NCBI RefSeq assembly: GCF_014639155.1
Contig: NZ_BMFT01000001.1
Coordinates: forward strand, 2,480,001 to 2,544,000
Direction: 5' to 3'
DNA length: 64,000 nt
Source of the DNA: Paenibacillus segetis
Lineage (GTDB): Bacteria > Bacillota > Bacilli > Paenibacillales > Paenibacillaceae
A program made the position numbers and the translations under genes. The notes under the pieces are model-generated. The model searched no databases, was not told the DNA's origin, and worked only from the letters and a program-made list of their open reading frames with translations. This document shows, piece by piece, positions 36,461 through 45,306 of this stretch (position 1 is the first letter of the stretch; every line of letters starts with the position of its first letter).

Positions 36461-36511
36461 GTAATTATGCCATTTTAATCGAAAAAGTTACAATTTTATC
36501 ACTTTTACAAA

Positions 36512-36550
36512 AAAACCATCCCCTAGCCAAAAGGCTGACGGGATGGTTTT
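36512..36550 (-). terminator. Intrinsic terminator after GerMN lipoprotein copy 1
   Basis: On the minus strand AAAACCATCCC and GGGATGGTTTT-type arms, with an inner AGCC/GGCT stem and a TTTT loop, are followed by seven T. It ends the first amidase module, so the second has its own promoter. Confidence 0.9.
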
Positions 36551-36559
36551 TCACAAAAT

Positions 36560-37171
36560 TTATTTAGTCATTGGATGTTCCAACTCAACGTGGCCCATTA
36601 AGGTGTCTACCTTATCCCCGTTGACCGTTAGTTCTAGTTGTTTCACTTCTTCAAATTGGAAGAACGTTGCCTTCAGGGCATCGATAGCGAGAGATTCTCC
36701 GCCTGAACCAAGTCTAGCTTCGTCTGGCAATTGAATATCAACCGTTAATTCTCCATCTGTAAATGAGGTGGAATTCAGTATGACCTTCCCCCATAAGGAG
36801 ATCACACCACTACCACTAACATTTTGCAGCGCCTTGAATGCCTCACTATATTTCGAATTAGCTTTGGCATCCACAAAAGTAATTTCCTGCTCCATCTCTT
36901 TCAAATCCATGATATCGTCATCCGTATAATAGACCTTAATTGCTAGTTTCTGTGATGTTGGCGTATCAGTTTGCTCATTTGGATCGTTATTCTGAGCTCC
37001 CTGAGTGGAATTAGTTGAGTCCGGTACAACCGTTGCCGGCGGCTCTGCCTCATTTACAGACAAATTCGGTAATTGCTCATTCTCTCCAGAACCCGCCAAG
37101 GGCTTCTGACCACAACCAACTGCAGCTATCATCAAGAATATCATAAGTGCGATTACACTTATTTTTTTCAT
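36560..37171 (-). CDS. GerMN-domain lipoprotein (copy 1)
   Basis: Exported lipoprotein of 203 residues, paralogue of the one ending at 34297. Lipobox IAAVGC, a Pro/Thr/Asn-rich linker to about residue 75, then one GerMN domain from IKVYYTDDDIMDLKEM to the C-terminus. The last 80 residues are nearly identical in pattern to the paralogue (GELTVDIQLPDEARLGSGGESLAIDALK; LMGHVELEHPMT). It starts 44 nt after the amidase stop and ends before a strong terminator, closing a two-gene transcription unit. Confidence 0.88.
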   Translation of the reverse strand: MKKISVIALMIFLMIAAVGCGQKPLAGSGENEQLPNLSVNEAEPPATVVPDSTNSTQGAQNNDPNEQTDTPTSQKLAIKVYYTDDDIMDLKEMEQEITFVDAKANSKYSEAFKALQNVSGSGVISLWGKVILNSTSFTDGELTVDIQLPDEARLGSGGESLAIDALKATFFQFEEVKQLELTVNGDKVDTLMGHVELEHPMTK

Positions 37172-37215
37172 TTTGTACCCCCCTTAAAGTCTTTCGCCGC
37201 TGCTTGTCCCATTCA

Positions 37216-38676
37216 TTACAGACCAAAGTATTCTTTGATACCAGCGACAATTCCTGCTGCAATACGATCTTGTACAATCGGATCGAACAAGACAGACTCA
37301 TCATATGCATTACTTAAATAGCCAGACTCTAGAAGTACTGCTGGCATCGTAGTTTCCCTAGTAACAAGCAGATTCTTTTGACGTACCTTTCGATCATTAA
37401 GTCCTGTTGCCTGTACTAAATTTTTATGCATCACATTCGCAAGGGCAATGCTGTCATCACGCGTATAATACGTTTCTGTACCACTAGGGTTGGTCTTAAT
37501 TGTATCATCCACACTGTTGGCATGAATAGATATAAAGATGTCCGCTTTTATATTATTAGCAATATTCGGTCGATTCTTAAGTGTTAAAGTCGTGTCATCA
37601 CTACGATTCATTACAACGGTAATATTAGGTTCCAGCTTCAAAAGCGCCTCTACTTTCAGAGCAATTGCTAGATTATAGTCTTTTTCTAGTCTAGTAGGAC
37701 TACTTGTACCCGGATCTGTACCGCCATGTCCCGCATCAATCACAACCACTTTTTGTCCAATGGTGGCATTTGGTAGCGTCGGACTGACAGTTACTCCCGA
37801 CAAATCGATAATTAGCATACCATCGTTTAAATTGGTAACTGAATACTGACTACTCTGATTCAGATCCATAACAAATCTGATCGTCGATGGCGCGCTGCTG
37901 AATAACGAGTATCTTACTTTAGAGATGCCCGCATTATCAGTTATTCCTAGTTCCCCTTTATTACTTGCATCTAAGGCAAAAGTATCACCAAAGGCTGCAT
38001 TAGGTATATCTACGACAATCCGATCAGGACCAGACATCGTAAAGACATTAGGCTTAACCGCTCCATCTACTGCTATCATTAATTTATTGTCCAAGAAGCT
38101 TACATTATTAATATGGGTAAGCGTTTCTGATATGTATCCATTGCCTATCCCTGTTTCTGAATTATTATCAGGTACGGTCACAACATTCCCACTATTAGGA
38201 GCTGAGGTCGCTCCACCCGGGAGTATTTCTTCGGCTGTTCCGCCTTCAGGGCTATACAAGTAAGCAGACTTAGCTTGATTATCCCAGCTTACCTTAAGTC
38301 CCATCGACTGACTGACAAAACGTAAAGGGACCATCGTCGTATTATTTTGCAAATACGGTGCAACACCAAGAGCTACACTTTCTTCACCAACCAATGCCGT
38401 TGCCTTATTTAGCGTAAGTAAAAGTGCCGTATCCCCTTGTTTGATCGTGACGGTTCCGCTCTTCTTCTCCCATTCCACATCGTACCCTAGACCCTCCGAA
38501 ATAACGCGGATAGGGACCATAACACTCCCTTTAACGTTACCAGCCTGAGCTTCCTTAGGCTGAGCCAATTCCAAACCATCTAAGTAAATATGGGTATCCG
38601 TCGAAGCTGCATGACCCCAACTTGGAAAAGCCAATAAGAAAACTATCAGAGTCAAGAAAAAACCAAATTTCTTCAT
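37216..38676 (-). CDS. N-acetylmuramoyl-L-alanine amidase (copy 1)
   Basis: Secreted zinc amidase of 486 residues with the same domain order as the paralogue at 34927: signal peptide (ending SWGHAAS), copper-amine-oxidase-like stalk domain (NVKGSVMVPIRVISEGLGY; NTTMVPLRFVSQSMGL), AMIN domain and Amidase_3 domain (QKVVVIDAGHGGTDPG, DIFISIHANS, LLESGYLSN). The open frame extends to 38784, but the third of three consecutive ATGs, at 38676, is 7 nt after AGGAG and directly begins the signal peptide. An ECF-like promoter motif lies 80 nt upstream. Confidence 0.93.
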   Translation of the reverse strand: MKKFGFFLTLIVFLLAFPSWGHAASTDTHIYLDGLELAQPKEAQAGNVKGSVMVPIRVISEGLGYDVEWEKKSGTVTIKQGDTALLLTLNKATALVGEESVALGVAPYLQNNTTMVPLRFVSQSMGLKVSWDNQAKSAYLYSPEGGTAEEILPGGATSAPNSGNVVTVPDNNSETGIGNGYISETLTHINNVSFLDNKLMIAVDGAVKPNVFTMSGPDRIVVDIPNAAFGDTFALDASNKGELGITDNAGISKVRYSLFSSAPSTIRFVMDLNQSSQYSVTNLNDGMLIIDLSGVTVSPTLPNATIGQKVVVIDAGHGGTDPGTSSPTRLEKDYNLAIALKVEALLKLEPNITVVMNRSDDTTLTLKNRPNIANNIKADIFISIHANSVDDTIKTNPSGTETYYTRDDSIALANVMHKNLVQATGLNDRKVRQKNLLVTRETTMPAVLLESGYLSNAYDESVLFDPIVQDRIAAGIVAGIKEYFGL

Positions 38677-38756
38677 CATCATGCTCCTATCATTCTTGTA
38701 ATTTACCGGATGATGACCGGTATGCTCCAGTAATTTCGACAACAACAAATCAATCT

Positions 38757-38791
38757 GACATATTAAACGCTTCCAAATCACCAAATGTTGC
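38757..38791 (-). promoter_or_regulatory. ECF-like promoter of the copy 1 amidase gene
   Basis: On the minus strand GCAAC, 17 nt, then CGTTTAATATGTC; 12 of the last 13 bases match the motif at 36427-36439 while the spacer does not. Confidence 0.55.
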
Positions 38792-38858
38792 TAATTACTT
38801 CCATAGTAACAGAAATAATTATTTTCTCATAGACTTATATCTTCATAGAAAGACAAAG

Positions 38859-38894
38859 TAAGACAACAAGGCTATCTTCCACCTTGTTGTCTTA
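38859..38894 (-). terminator. Hairpin after the ArsB-like gene
   Basis: TAAGACAACAAGG and its exact complement pair over 13 bp around a 10-nt loop, 14 nt after the stop. The following minus-strand T content is low (CTTTGTCTTT), so termination may be weak. Confidence 0.65.
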
Positions 38895-38908
38895 TTCAAT
38901 TGAACTTT

Positions 38909-40267
38909 TCAATTAACAAATACCAGTTGTACCCAATAAAATAATAAGAACAATGTAAGTAATGTTGTTAATGGAATTACAATTAACGAGACGCTTAAAT
39001 AATCCTTCCATTTCACCACGATATTATTTTTTCTTAAGATATGCATCCAAATAAGTGAGGCAAGTGTTCCAATAGGTAATAACAATGATCCTATATCGCT
39101 ACCAATAATATTTGCAAGATAGATAGTCTTTAACGTAATTGGATCCAATCCCATTTCGGTTAAGGTTATGGTTCCGAGCATTAATGCCGGATGATTATTA
39201 AATATATTAGATAGTATTGAGACTAATCCTCCCATAAGTAGGCTCACATGCAGGAGCCCCTGGTTAACAATAGGTTCACATATTCTTATAAGCATGTCTG
39301 TTAGCCCGGCATTGTGAAGTCCGTAAATAATGACATACATAGAGAACGCAAAGATAAAGATGTGCCAAGGAATCTTCTTTAATATATCCAACGGAGTAAT
39401 GCCCAAATGATACCATCGCCATAAAAGTAATACGAATGACCCTAATACAGCAACCCATTCGATTGGAATAGCCAGATAAGAGGCTACAAAGAGGAGACAC
39501 CTCATCGCAAAGACAAACAATAATAACCTCAACATAGATCTAGTACGTTTACTCTTTGGTTCTTCAGCTGCGCTTCCTGTTAATGGTTGGGGATGTTTGA
39601 TTAACAATTCCTTCTTCAAATCATGCTTAAAATTTGGCAAAGTTTTTGGCAATTTTCTTTTTATTAAGATAAACATTAACCATGACATAAAGCACAAACC
39701 CAAAGTTGCTGGTATGAACATCATGGCTGTATGCATATAGAGAGACATATGAACAATTTTTAATGCGATTAAATTTACAATATTACTTACACCAATGGGT
39801 GCGCTAGAAGCGGTTGCAATCAACGCTCCACTTAATAGATAGGGAATCATTTCTTTTTGTTTTAATTGAAAACTTCTGAGGAGTAAGATTAATATTGGAG
39901 TCGTAATCAAAATACTGCCATCGTTATTAAACAGTAGCGTCATTAAAAAACATAATATTTGAATGTACCAGTATAGACGATAGCCTGAGCCTTTAGTTAA
40001 AACGGCTAGCCTTTCAGCTGCCCAGTTGAAGAAACCAAAGCTTTCTAGTATGACAGCCATCACAACGGTCGCCATAATAGTCATCGATGCTCCACCAATT
40101 TTACTGAAAATATCTATCAGGTCTCCACTAGATACTATTCCTGTCATTAATATAATCGCTGCCCCGATCGAAGCTGGCCAAGCTTCATTTATACCACCTG
40201 GCCTCCAAAATATTACCAGCAAGGTTATAATGAAAACAAATACAGTAATTCCTATTCCATAAATCAT
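38909..40267 (-). CDS. arsB: ArsB/SLC13-type anion transporter
   Basis: Inner-membrane transporter of 452 residues with about eleven hydrophobic segments. GGASMTIMATVVMAVILESFGFF, FNNDGSILITTPILILLLRSF and GALIATASSAPIGVSNIVNLIALKI match the ArsB arsenite/antimonite exporter family closely. The ATG follows AAGGAGG. No arsR, arsC or arsA is nearby, which is unusual for an arsenic resistance gene, so another anion or an orphan resistance role remains possible; the symbol is given on similarity only. Confidence 0.82.
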   Translation of the reverse strand: MIYGIGITVFVFIITLLVIFWRPGGINEAWPASIGAAIILMTGIVSSGDLIDIFSKIGGASMTIMATVVMAVILESFGFFNWAAERLAVLTKGSGYRLYWYIQILCFLMTLLFNNDGSILITTPILILLLRSFQLKQKEMIPYLLSGALIATASSAPIGVSNIVNLIALKIVHMSLYMHTAMMFIPATLGLCFMSWLMFILIKRKLPKTLPNFKHDLKKELLIKHPQPLTGSAAEEPKSKRTRSMLRLLLFVFAMRCLLFVASYLAIPIEWVAVLGSFVLLLWRWYHLGITPLDILKKIPWHIFIFAFSMYVIIYGLHNAGLTDMLIRICEPIVNQGLLHVSLLMGGLVSILSNIFNNHPALMLGTITLTEMGLDPITLKTIYLANIIGSDIGSLLLPIGTLASLIWMHILRKNNIVVKWKDYLSVSLIVIPLTTLLTLFLLFYWVQLVFVN

Positions 40268-40415
40268 AATTTTTCCTCCTTAACTATCAGCAATACAACA
40301 CTCCTTAATGGTTATATTTTCTATATCTATATTCTTCTCTACTATGTAGGAACTGGATTTTTAGCTAAATCTATTAAAATGTGTGTTCAACTAATAGAAT
40401 CAAGATTTCAAAAAA

Positions 40416-40461
40416 AAGACCACCCTCTAGCCGACTATGACCAGTTAGATAAGGCGATCTT
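40416..40461 (-). terminator. Probable terminator of the 101-residue orphan gene
   Basis: On the minus strand AAGATCGCC...TCTA pairs imperfectly with TAGAGGGTGGTCTT and is followed by eight T, 48 nt past the stop. Confidence 0.6.
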
Positions 40462-40508
40462 CTTTGTTTATAGTCCGATAATTCCAGATGGATTTCTTAG
40501 TTTAATAT

Positions 40509-40814
40509 CTATGATAGGTTGATCTGTGCAAAATTCGGAATAAGAGTTAGACGGCCTTTTCCAGGGCCCTTACCATCACCAGGAACGAAGATCCCCACTG
40601 TCTGTACACTAGCAATACCCACTGCAAAATCGGAATGTGGTTGAACATCAAATGTAAGAGTCGGTGCATTGAATCGAGTTACAACTAGCCGGAGCAATCT
40701 ATCTCCTTCATTTCTTAGTTCTATCAGTAGGTTGATACCCGGCGGGCTTTCTTCTATAAAATAACCTTTTCCAACTCCAACAGCTTGCTCAACATGTAGA
40801 TCCACATGCTTCAT
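40509..40814 (-). CDS. Small protein of unknown function
   Basis: A 101-residue protein with no signal peptide or membrane helix. It starts after a good AAGGAG site (9 nt), so it is likely real. Most of it alternates hydrophobic and polar residues (INLLIELRNEGDRLLRLVVTRF, LTFDVQPHSDFAVGIASVQTVGIFVPG), suggesting a small beta sandwich, with a Gly-rich GDGKGPGKG loop near the end. I do not recognise the family; the QPHSDFAVGIASVQTVGI pattern is loosely like small appendage or coat subunits of spore formers. It is monocistronic between arsB and leuD. Confidence 0.6.
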   Translation of the reverse strand: MKHVDLHVEQAVGVGKGYFIEESPPGINLLIELRNEGDRLLRLVVTRFNAPTLTFDVQPHSDFAVGIASVQTVGIFVPGDGKGPGKGRLTLIPNFAQINLS

Positions 40815-40959
40815 TGTTATTGACTCCTTTCGATATCAGATACAGTATAGTATTTTATTTCTAACAATTTGCTACTGGCTATTTGACTATTAATAGAATA
40901 ATAGACATAAGTACCATCCTGAACTTTTAGATAAAAAATCCCACCCAACAAACAAACAA

Positions 40960-41002
40960 AAGCCCATCTCGCTCACTTTGAATAAGTGAACAAGATGGGC
41001 TT
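40960..41002 (-). terminator. Intrinsic terminator of leuCD
   Basis: Arms AAGCCCATCTCGCTCACTT and AAGTGAACAAGATGGGCTT pair over nearly 19 bp; on the minus strand TTTTGTTTGTTTG follows. Confidence 0.9.
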
Positions 41003-41022
41003 GATTTTGCTATATAGCTAGA

Positions 41023-41628
41023 TTATGCAGAGACTACGTTAGCAGCTCTCTTTTGCTCATATGCTGTAATCAAATCCTCATGTTGAAGTGTAAGACCGAT
41101 ATCATCCAAACCTTGCAATAAGAATTGACGACGGTGCTCGTCGAGGTCAAATGCGATGCTCAGACCGTATTCGTCAGTTAAAGTTTTGTTCTCCAGGTCA
41201 ACCGTCAATTGATATCCATCATGCTTAGCCGTACGTTGGAACAAATCTTCGACTTGTTCCTCCGAAAGGATGATTGGCAGGATACCATTCTTGAAGCAGT
41301 TGTTATAGAAAATGTCTGCGTAGGAAGGTGCAATAACACAACGGAATCCATAATCCAAAATGGCCCAAGGTGCATGTTCACGAGAAGATCCGCAACCGAA
41401 GTTAACACGTGAGATGAGCACGGATGCTCCTTCGTAACGAGGTTTATTCAGTTCAAACTCAGGATTTACATTACCTTCAGTGTCGAAACGCCATTCATAG
41501 AACAAAAATTGTCCAAACCCTGTACGTTCGATACGTTTAAGAAATTGTTTAGGTATGATAGCATCGGTATCTACATTGACACGGTCAACGGGTCCTACAA
41601 TACCGGTTAGTGTTTTAAATTCTTCCAT
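41023..41628 (-). CDS. leuD: 3-isopropylmalate dehydratase small subunit
   Basis: Small subunit of isopropylmalate isomerase in leucine synthesis; pairs with LeuC. Typical features are [17 protein letters not shown] near the start, the [14 protein letters not shown] loop, and [16 protein letters not shown]. The frame opens at 41649 but the ATG at 41628 is 8 nt after AGGGGAG and gives 201 residues, the usual size. It follows leuC by 26 nt and shares the strong terminator downstream. Confidence 0.97.
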   Translation of the reverse strand: MEEFKTLTGIVGPVDRVNVDTDAIIPKQFLKRIERTGFGQFLFYEWRFDTEGNVNPEFELNKPRYEGASVLISRVNFGCGSSREHAPWAILDYGFRCVIAPSYADIFYNNCFKNGILPIILSEEQVEDLFQRTAKHDGYQLTVDLENKTLTDEYGLSIAFDLDEHRRQFLLQGLDDIGLTLQHEDLITAYEQKRAANVVSA

Positions 41629-41654
41629 GGTTAATTCTCCCCTCTTCACCTTGG

Positions 41655-43076
41655 TTAGCTTACGATTTCGCTCTTAACATTCCAATCACGTACGTCAACG
41701 AAACGTCCTTTGATCGCTGCTGCTGCGGCCATAGCTGGAGATACAAGATGCGTTCTACCTCCGCGACCTTGACGCCCCTCGAAGTTACGGTTAGAGGTGG
41801 ATGCGCAGCGTTGTCCCGGCTCCAATACGTCAGGGTTCATTGCCAGACACATACTGCAGCCCGCTTCACGCCATTCAAATCCAGCTGCTGTAAATACTTT
41901 ATCCAGGCCTTCTTCTTCCGCCTGAATTTTGACACGTCCTGATCCAGGAACAACGATAGCCGTTACTTTGTCAGATACTTTATAGCCCTTTGCAATTTCT
42001 GCTGCGGCGCGTAGATCCTCAATACGTCCATTTGTACAAGATCCGATAAACACATAATCAATCTCGATATCCGTCATCGGTGTACCTGGTGTCAAGCCCA
42101 TATACTCAAGCGCCTTTTCAGCCGCTTTCCGCTCATTATCACTCTCAAAATCAACCGGATTAGGAACAGTTGCATTAATGTTCGTTCCCATACCTGGACT
42201 TGTACCCCAAGTTACTTGTGGGATCAGAGAATCCACGTCGAAGTCAACAACACGGTCATACTGTGCTCCTTCGTCGGTTGTGAGTTTTTTCCATTCAGCA
42301 ACTGCAAGATCAAATTGAGCTCCTTGCGGCACATGTTGACGACCACGTAGATATTCAAATGTCGTGTCATCCGGTGCGATGAGTCCTGCTCTAGCCCCAG
42401 CTTCAATCGACATATTGCAGACAGTCATCCGTTCTTCCATCGTTAATTCACGGATAGCTTCCCCTGTATACTCGATAACGTAACCTGTAGCAAAGTCAGT
42501 ACCATATTGAGCAATAACTCCAAGAATAAGGTCCTTAGCAGTTACACCCGGTTTACGTTTACCAACAAAACGTACTTCCAAAGTTTTCGCTTTGGCTTGT
42601 TGGAGACATTGCGTCGCCATAACGTGTTCTACTTCACTCGTACCAATACCAAATGCCAACGCACCAAACGCACCATGCGTCGAGGTATGGCTATCGCCAC
42701 AAACGATTGTTTTACCGGGGTGTGTTAAACCAAGTTCTGGCCCCATAACGTGAACGACACCTTGATCAATCGTATCTAGGTCATACAACGTAACACCAAA
42801 ATCACGGCAGTTCTGAGATAGCGTATCAATTTGTTGTTTGGAAATCGGGTCTTTGATGTTATAACGATCTTTCGTTGGTACGTTATGATCCATGGTTGCA
42901 AAAGTTAGCTCAGGACGACGTACTTTACGTCCACTTAGACGTAAGCCCTCAAATGCCTGAGGCGAAGTTACCTCATGCACTAGGTGCAAATCGATATACA
43001 AAATGCTAGGTTTGCCTGCTTCTTGATGAATAACATGATTGTTCCAAATTTTCTCATACATTGTCTGTTTACTCAT
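41655..43076 (-). CDS. leuC: 3-isopropylmalate dehydratase large subunit
   Basis: Iron-sulphur catalytic subunit that isomerises 2- to 3-isopropylmalate. The 473-residue protein has [28 protein letters not shown], the cluster ligands in [10 protein letters not shown] and [11 protein letters not shown], and NRNFEGRQG. leuCD stands alone; leuA, leuB and ilv genes are not adjacent. The 257-nt upstream region has neither a T-box core nor a clear CodY box. Confidence 0.97.
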   Translation of the reverse strand: MSKQTMYEKIWNNHVIHQEAGKPSILYIDLHLVHEVTSPQAFEGLRLSGRKVRRPELTFATMDHNVPTKDRYNIKDPISKQQIDTLSQNCRDFGVTLYDLDTIDQGVVHVMGPELGLTHPGKTIVCGDSHTSTHGAFGALAFGIGTSEVEHVMATQCLQQAKAKTLEVRFVGKRKPGVTAKDLILGVIAQYGTDFATGYVIEYTGEAIRELTMEERMTVCNMSIEAGARAGLIAPDDTTFEYLRGRQHVPQGAQFDLAVAEWKKLTTDEGAQYDRVVDFDVDSLIPQVTWGTSPGMGTNINATVPNPVDFESDNERKAAEKALEYMGLTPGTPMTDIEIDYVFIGSCTNGRIEDLRAAAEIAKGYKVSDKVTAIVVPGSGRVKIQAEEEGLDKVFTAAGFEWREAGCSMCLAMNPDVLEPGQRCASTSNRNFEGRQGRGGRTHLVSPAMAAAAAIKGRFVDVRDWNVKSEIVS

Positions 43077-43270
43077 TATTTATCACCCCACTGAAGGATT
43101 CGAACATGGACGAAACGCTACATCCTTAGATGACTAAGATAACGTTCCGATTAATGAAACTACTATATCATGATTCAGAACTTGTTAGAAATACATAAAT
43201 ACAATCAATTCGATAGGTAATAACTATAAGAGACTTATTTCAAACGATATGTTTCTCGGCAATTAAAAAA

Positions 43271-43321
43271 ACATCACATACAGCTCCCTCTCTTCAATAC
43301 GAGGATGCTGAATTGTGATGT
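43271..43321 (-). terminator. Intrinsic terminator of the Gfo/Idh/MocA gene
   Basis: ACATCACA pairs with TGTGATGT, with an inner CAGCNTCCTC/GAGGGAGCTG-type stem; on the minus strand seven T follow. Confidence 0.85.
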
Positions 43322-43333
43322 CTTTTGTTAATA

Positions 43334-44389
43334 TTATAAATTCAAATGTACAACTTGTCCGGTTCGATCTGATTCAAACACAGCTTCCATCAAAGTCATA
43401 ATGCGCAAGACTTCTTCGTTCTTAACGATTCGATCCGCTGTTCCTTCAATTGTATCAACAAAGTTATAGTAGAAGTCACGAACGTCGCACTCAATTCTTG
43501 GGACTGGAGTTTCAGTAACGGTACTCTCTGAACGAGGCGCCATTGTTTTGGTCAAACCAGCACCAGCTACAATTGGAACGGCATCTTTAGTATCTGCTTG
43601 ATCCCAAGTTGCAACTTTTCCATTCATATCCCAGTCTTCAATCATTGCTGTTCCATTGAGTCCTGTTACATACCATAAAGGCAAAGCAATAAAATTCGTA
43701 GTTCCCACTTCTACTAATGCTGTTCTGCCGCCTTCAAAAGTGAGGAATACTTTGATACCATCATCAACTTCATGACCCAAAATATAACTCAATTTGGCGT
43801 ACACACTAGTAACCTTTTGCGGAAACAAGAGCAACAAGCGGTCAAACAAATGCACACCCCAATCCAAAAGCATGCCGCCTCCGCGATTCAGATCATGACG
43901 CCAATCCCCAGGAATACCCCGAGAGCCATGAACACGTGACTCTACATGGAATACTTCTCCAAGCACATTCTCATCTACAAGCTTCTTAATCGCTAAATAA
44001 TCTTCATCCCAGCGGCGATTTTGATGAACCATAAATACATTACCGGTTTGTGCGGAAGCGCTCATGACTTCTTCTACTTCTTGACTGTTCATCATTGCAG
44101 GCTTCTCACAAATAACATGCTTACCGGCGTTAAGAGCCTGTATAGTAATGGGGTGATGACTATCATTTGGTGTGGCAATTAATACAATATCGACAGAGGG
44201 ATCATCCAGTACAGCTTGATAATCCTCATAGATTTTATAACCTTGGGCACGTGCCGCTTCTTGTCTGGCTTCTTTAATATCAAATACACCCGTCACCTTG
44301 ATTCGAGATACATTTTCTAGCTTACGTCCATGCTGACTGCCCATTCCACCATAACCGACAATAACCAAGGAATAGATTTTATCATTCAT
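43334..44389 (-). CDS. Gfo/Idh/MocA family oxidoreductase
   Basis: Predicted NAD(P)-dependent dehydrogenase acting on a sugar or inositol-like substrate. The Rossmann fold begins VIVGYGGMGSQHGRKL; the family's ATPNDSHHPITIQALNAGKHVICEKP segment supplies the catalytic Lys. The C-terminal half has RGGGMLLDWGVHLFDRLL with the usual Asp-x3-His pair. Length 351 is standard. It is monocistronic with its own terminator, and no sugar-pathway genes flank it, so the substrate cannot be named. Confidence 0.9.
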   Translation of the reverse strand: MNDKIYSLVIVGYGGMGSQHGRKLENVSRIKVTGVFDIKEARQEAARAQGYKIYEDYQAVLDDPSVDIVLIATPNDSHHPITIQALNAGKHVICEKPAMMNSQEVEEVMSASAQTGNVFMVHQNRRWDEDYLAIKKLVDENVLGEVFHVESRVHGSRGIPGDWRHDLNRGGGMLLDWGVHLFDRLLLLFPQKVTSVYAKLSYILGHEVDDGIKVFLTFEGGRTALVEVGTTNFIALPLWYVTGLNGTAMIEDWDMNGKVATWDQADTKDAVPIVAGAGLTKTMAPRSESTVTETPVPRIECDVRDFYYNFVDTIEGTADRIVKNEEVLRIMTLMEAVFESDRTGQVVHLNL

Positions 44390-44550
44390 TTCCTATTTCT
44401 CCTCCTGCGCATGTTAAGCATCCATAATTTTTATTTGAAGCATTTAAATTATATCATGTATTTTAATACGTTCATGGTATTAAATCATAGTATAAACACG
44501 ATGTCCATACATATGAGCACCACGTCCATAAATAAAACGTCAAAAAAAAC

Positions 44551-44571
44551 AGCCCCCCAAACAAGGGGACT
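44551..44571 (-). terminator. Intrinsic terminator of the signal peptidase gene
   Basis: On the minus strand AGTCCCC and GGGGGGCT pair around TTGTTT, followed by GTTTTTTTT. Confidence 0.8.
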
Positions 44572-44601
44572 ATTTATTCATAATTAGGATTTAAACTTCG
44601 C

Positions 44602-45153
44602 TTAAAACGAATCAATCCCCATCACATGATCTTGCGGAACGGGACCGATGACCCTACTGTCTTTACTGTGATTCCGATTATCTCCCATCACGAAGATGGA
44701 TCCTTCAGGAAGTGTCCAAACTTGATCCAGACCTATGTCCATTTGTTCCTTAATATAAGGTTCAATTAATTCTTCACCATTACGATACAAATGACCATTA
44801 TTTACTTCAATCGTATCACCAGGCAAACCAATGACTCGTTTGACATAAAAAATTTCCTTATCAGATTCTCCGGACATGAGCCGGAAAATTGGATGTTCTT
44901 TGATGTCATCCATTAAAGTACGTTTTCGGTCAACCCTACTGTCAATAATAACGACATCCCCATAGTCAGGAAGCTTATTAAGCGTATGGGGGAGTTTCCA
45001 AGCAAAAATTCGCTGATTGTCATTTAGCGTTGGTTCCATAGAATGGCCATCTACCTTATACGGTTGAATAATGAAGATACCAATAATCATACTAAGCACA
45101 AAACCGAGTATGATGGAGAAACTCCAGCCCTTTATCTCATTCCATACTTTCAT
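44602..45153 (-). CDS. Signal peptidase I
   Basis: Membrane serine protease that removes signal peptides on the outer face. One N-terminal helix (about 10-30) precedes the nucleophile Ser38 in GHSMEPTL; the general base is Lys105 in YVKRVIGLPGD, and GDNRNHSKDSRVIG is the last conserved box. The Ser-Lys distance is longer than in SipS because of a roughly 25-residue insert (about 72-98). The frame extends to 45195, but the ATG at 45153, 10 nt after AGGAGG, starts the protein properly (183 residues). It is divergent from the LysR gene. Confidence 0.94.
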   Translation of the reverse strand: MKVWNEIKGWSFSIILGFVLSMIIGIFIIQPYKVDGHSMEPTLNDNQRIFAWKLPHTLNKLPDYGDVVIIDSRVDRKRTLMDDIKEHPIFRLMSGESDKEIFYVKRVIGLPGDTIEVNNGHLYRNGEELIEPYIKEQMDIGLDQVWTLPEGSIFVMGDNRNHSKDSRVIGPVPQDHVMGIDSF

Positions 45154-45249
45154 CTCTAGGCAACCTCCTGAAACTACTTTTCCTGTATTATACATAAATA
45201 TTTAGATTAAATAAAATATCGCTCCTACAGCTGAATTATAATATACTCA

Positions 45250-45270
45250 CTTATAGGAAATACTTATAGG
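45250..45270 (+). promoter_or_regulatory. Direct repeat in the LysR promoter, operator candidate
   Basis: CTTATAGG occurs twice, 13 bp apart, just downstream of a TATAAT box (45237-45242) and 37 nt before the LysR start. Position suits autorepression by the LysR protein; untested. Confidence 0.35.
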
Positions 45271-45306
45271 TCATTCTCAATGAACCTGATTACGAAAGGT
45301 GATTAT

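Noticed and set aside
43077-43270. CodY box or T-box ahead of leuC
   Set aside because: TTCTGAA is present but the flanks match the CodY consensus poorly, and there is no T-box core.
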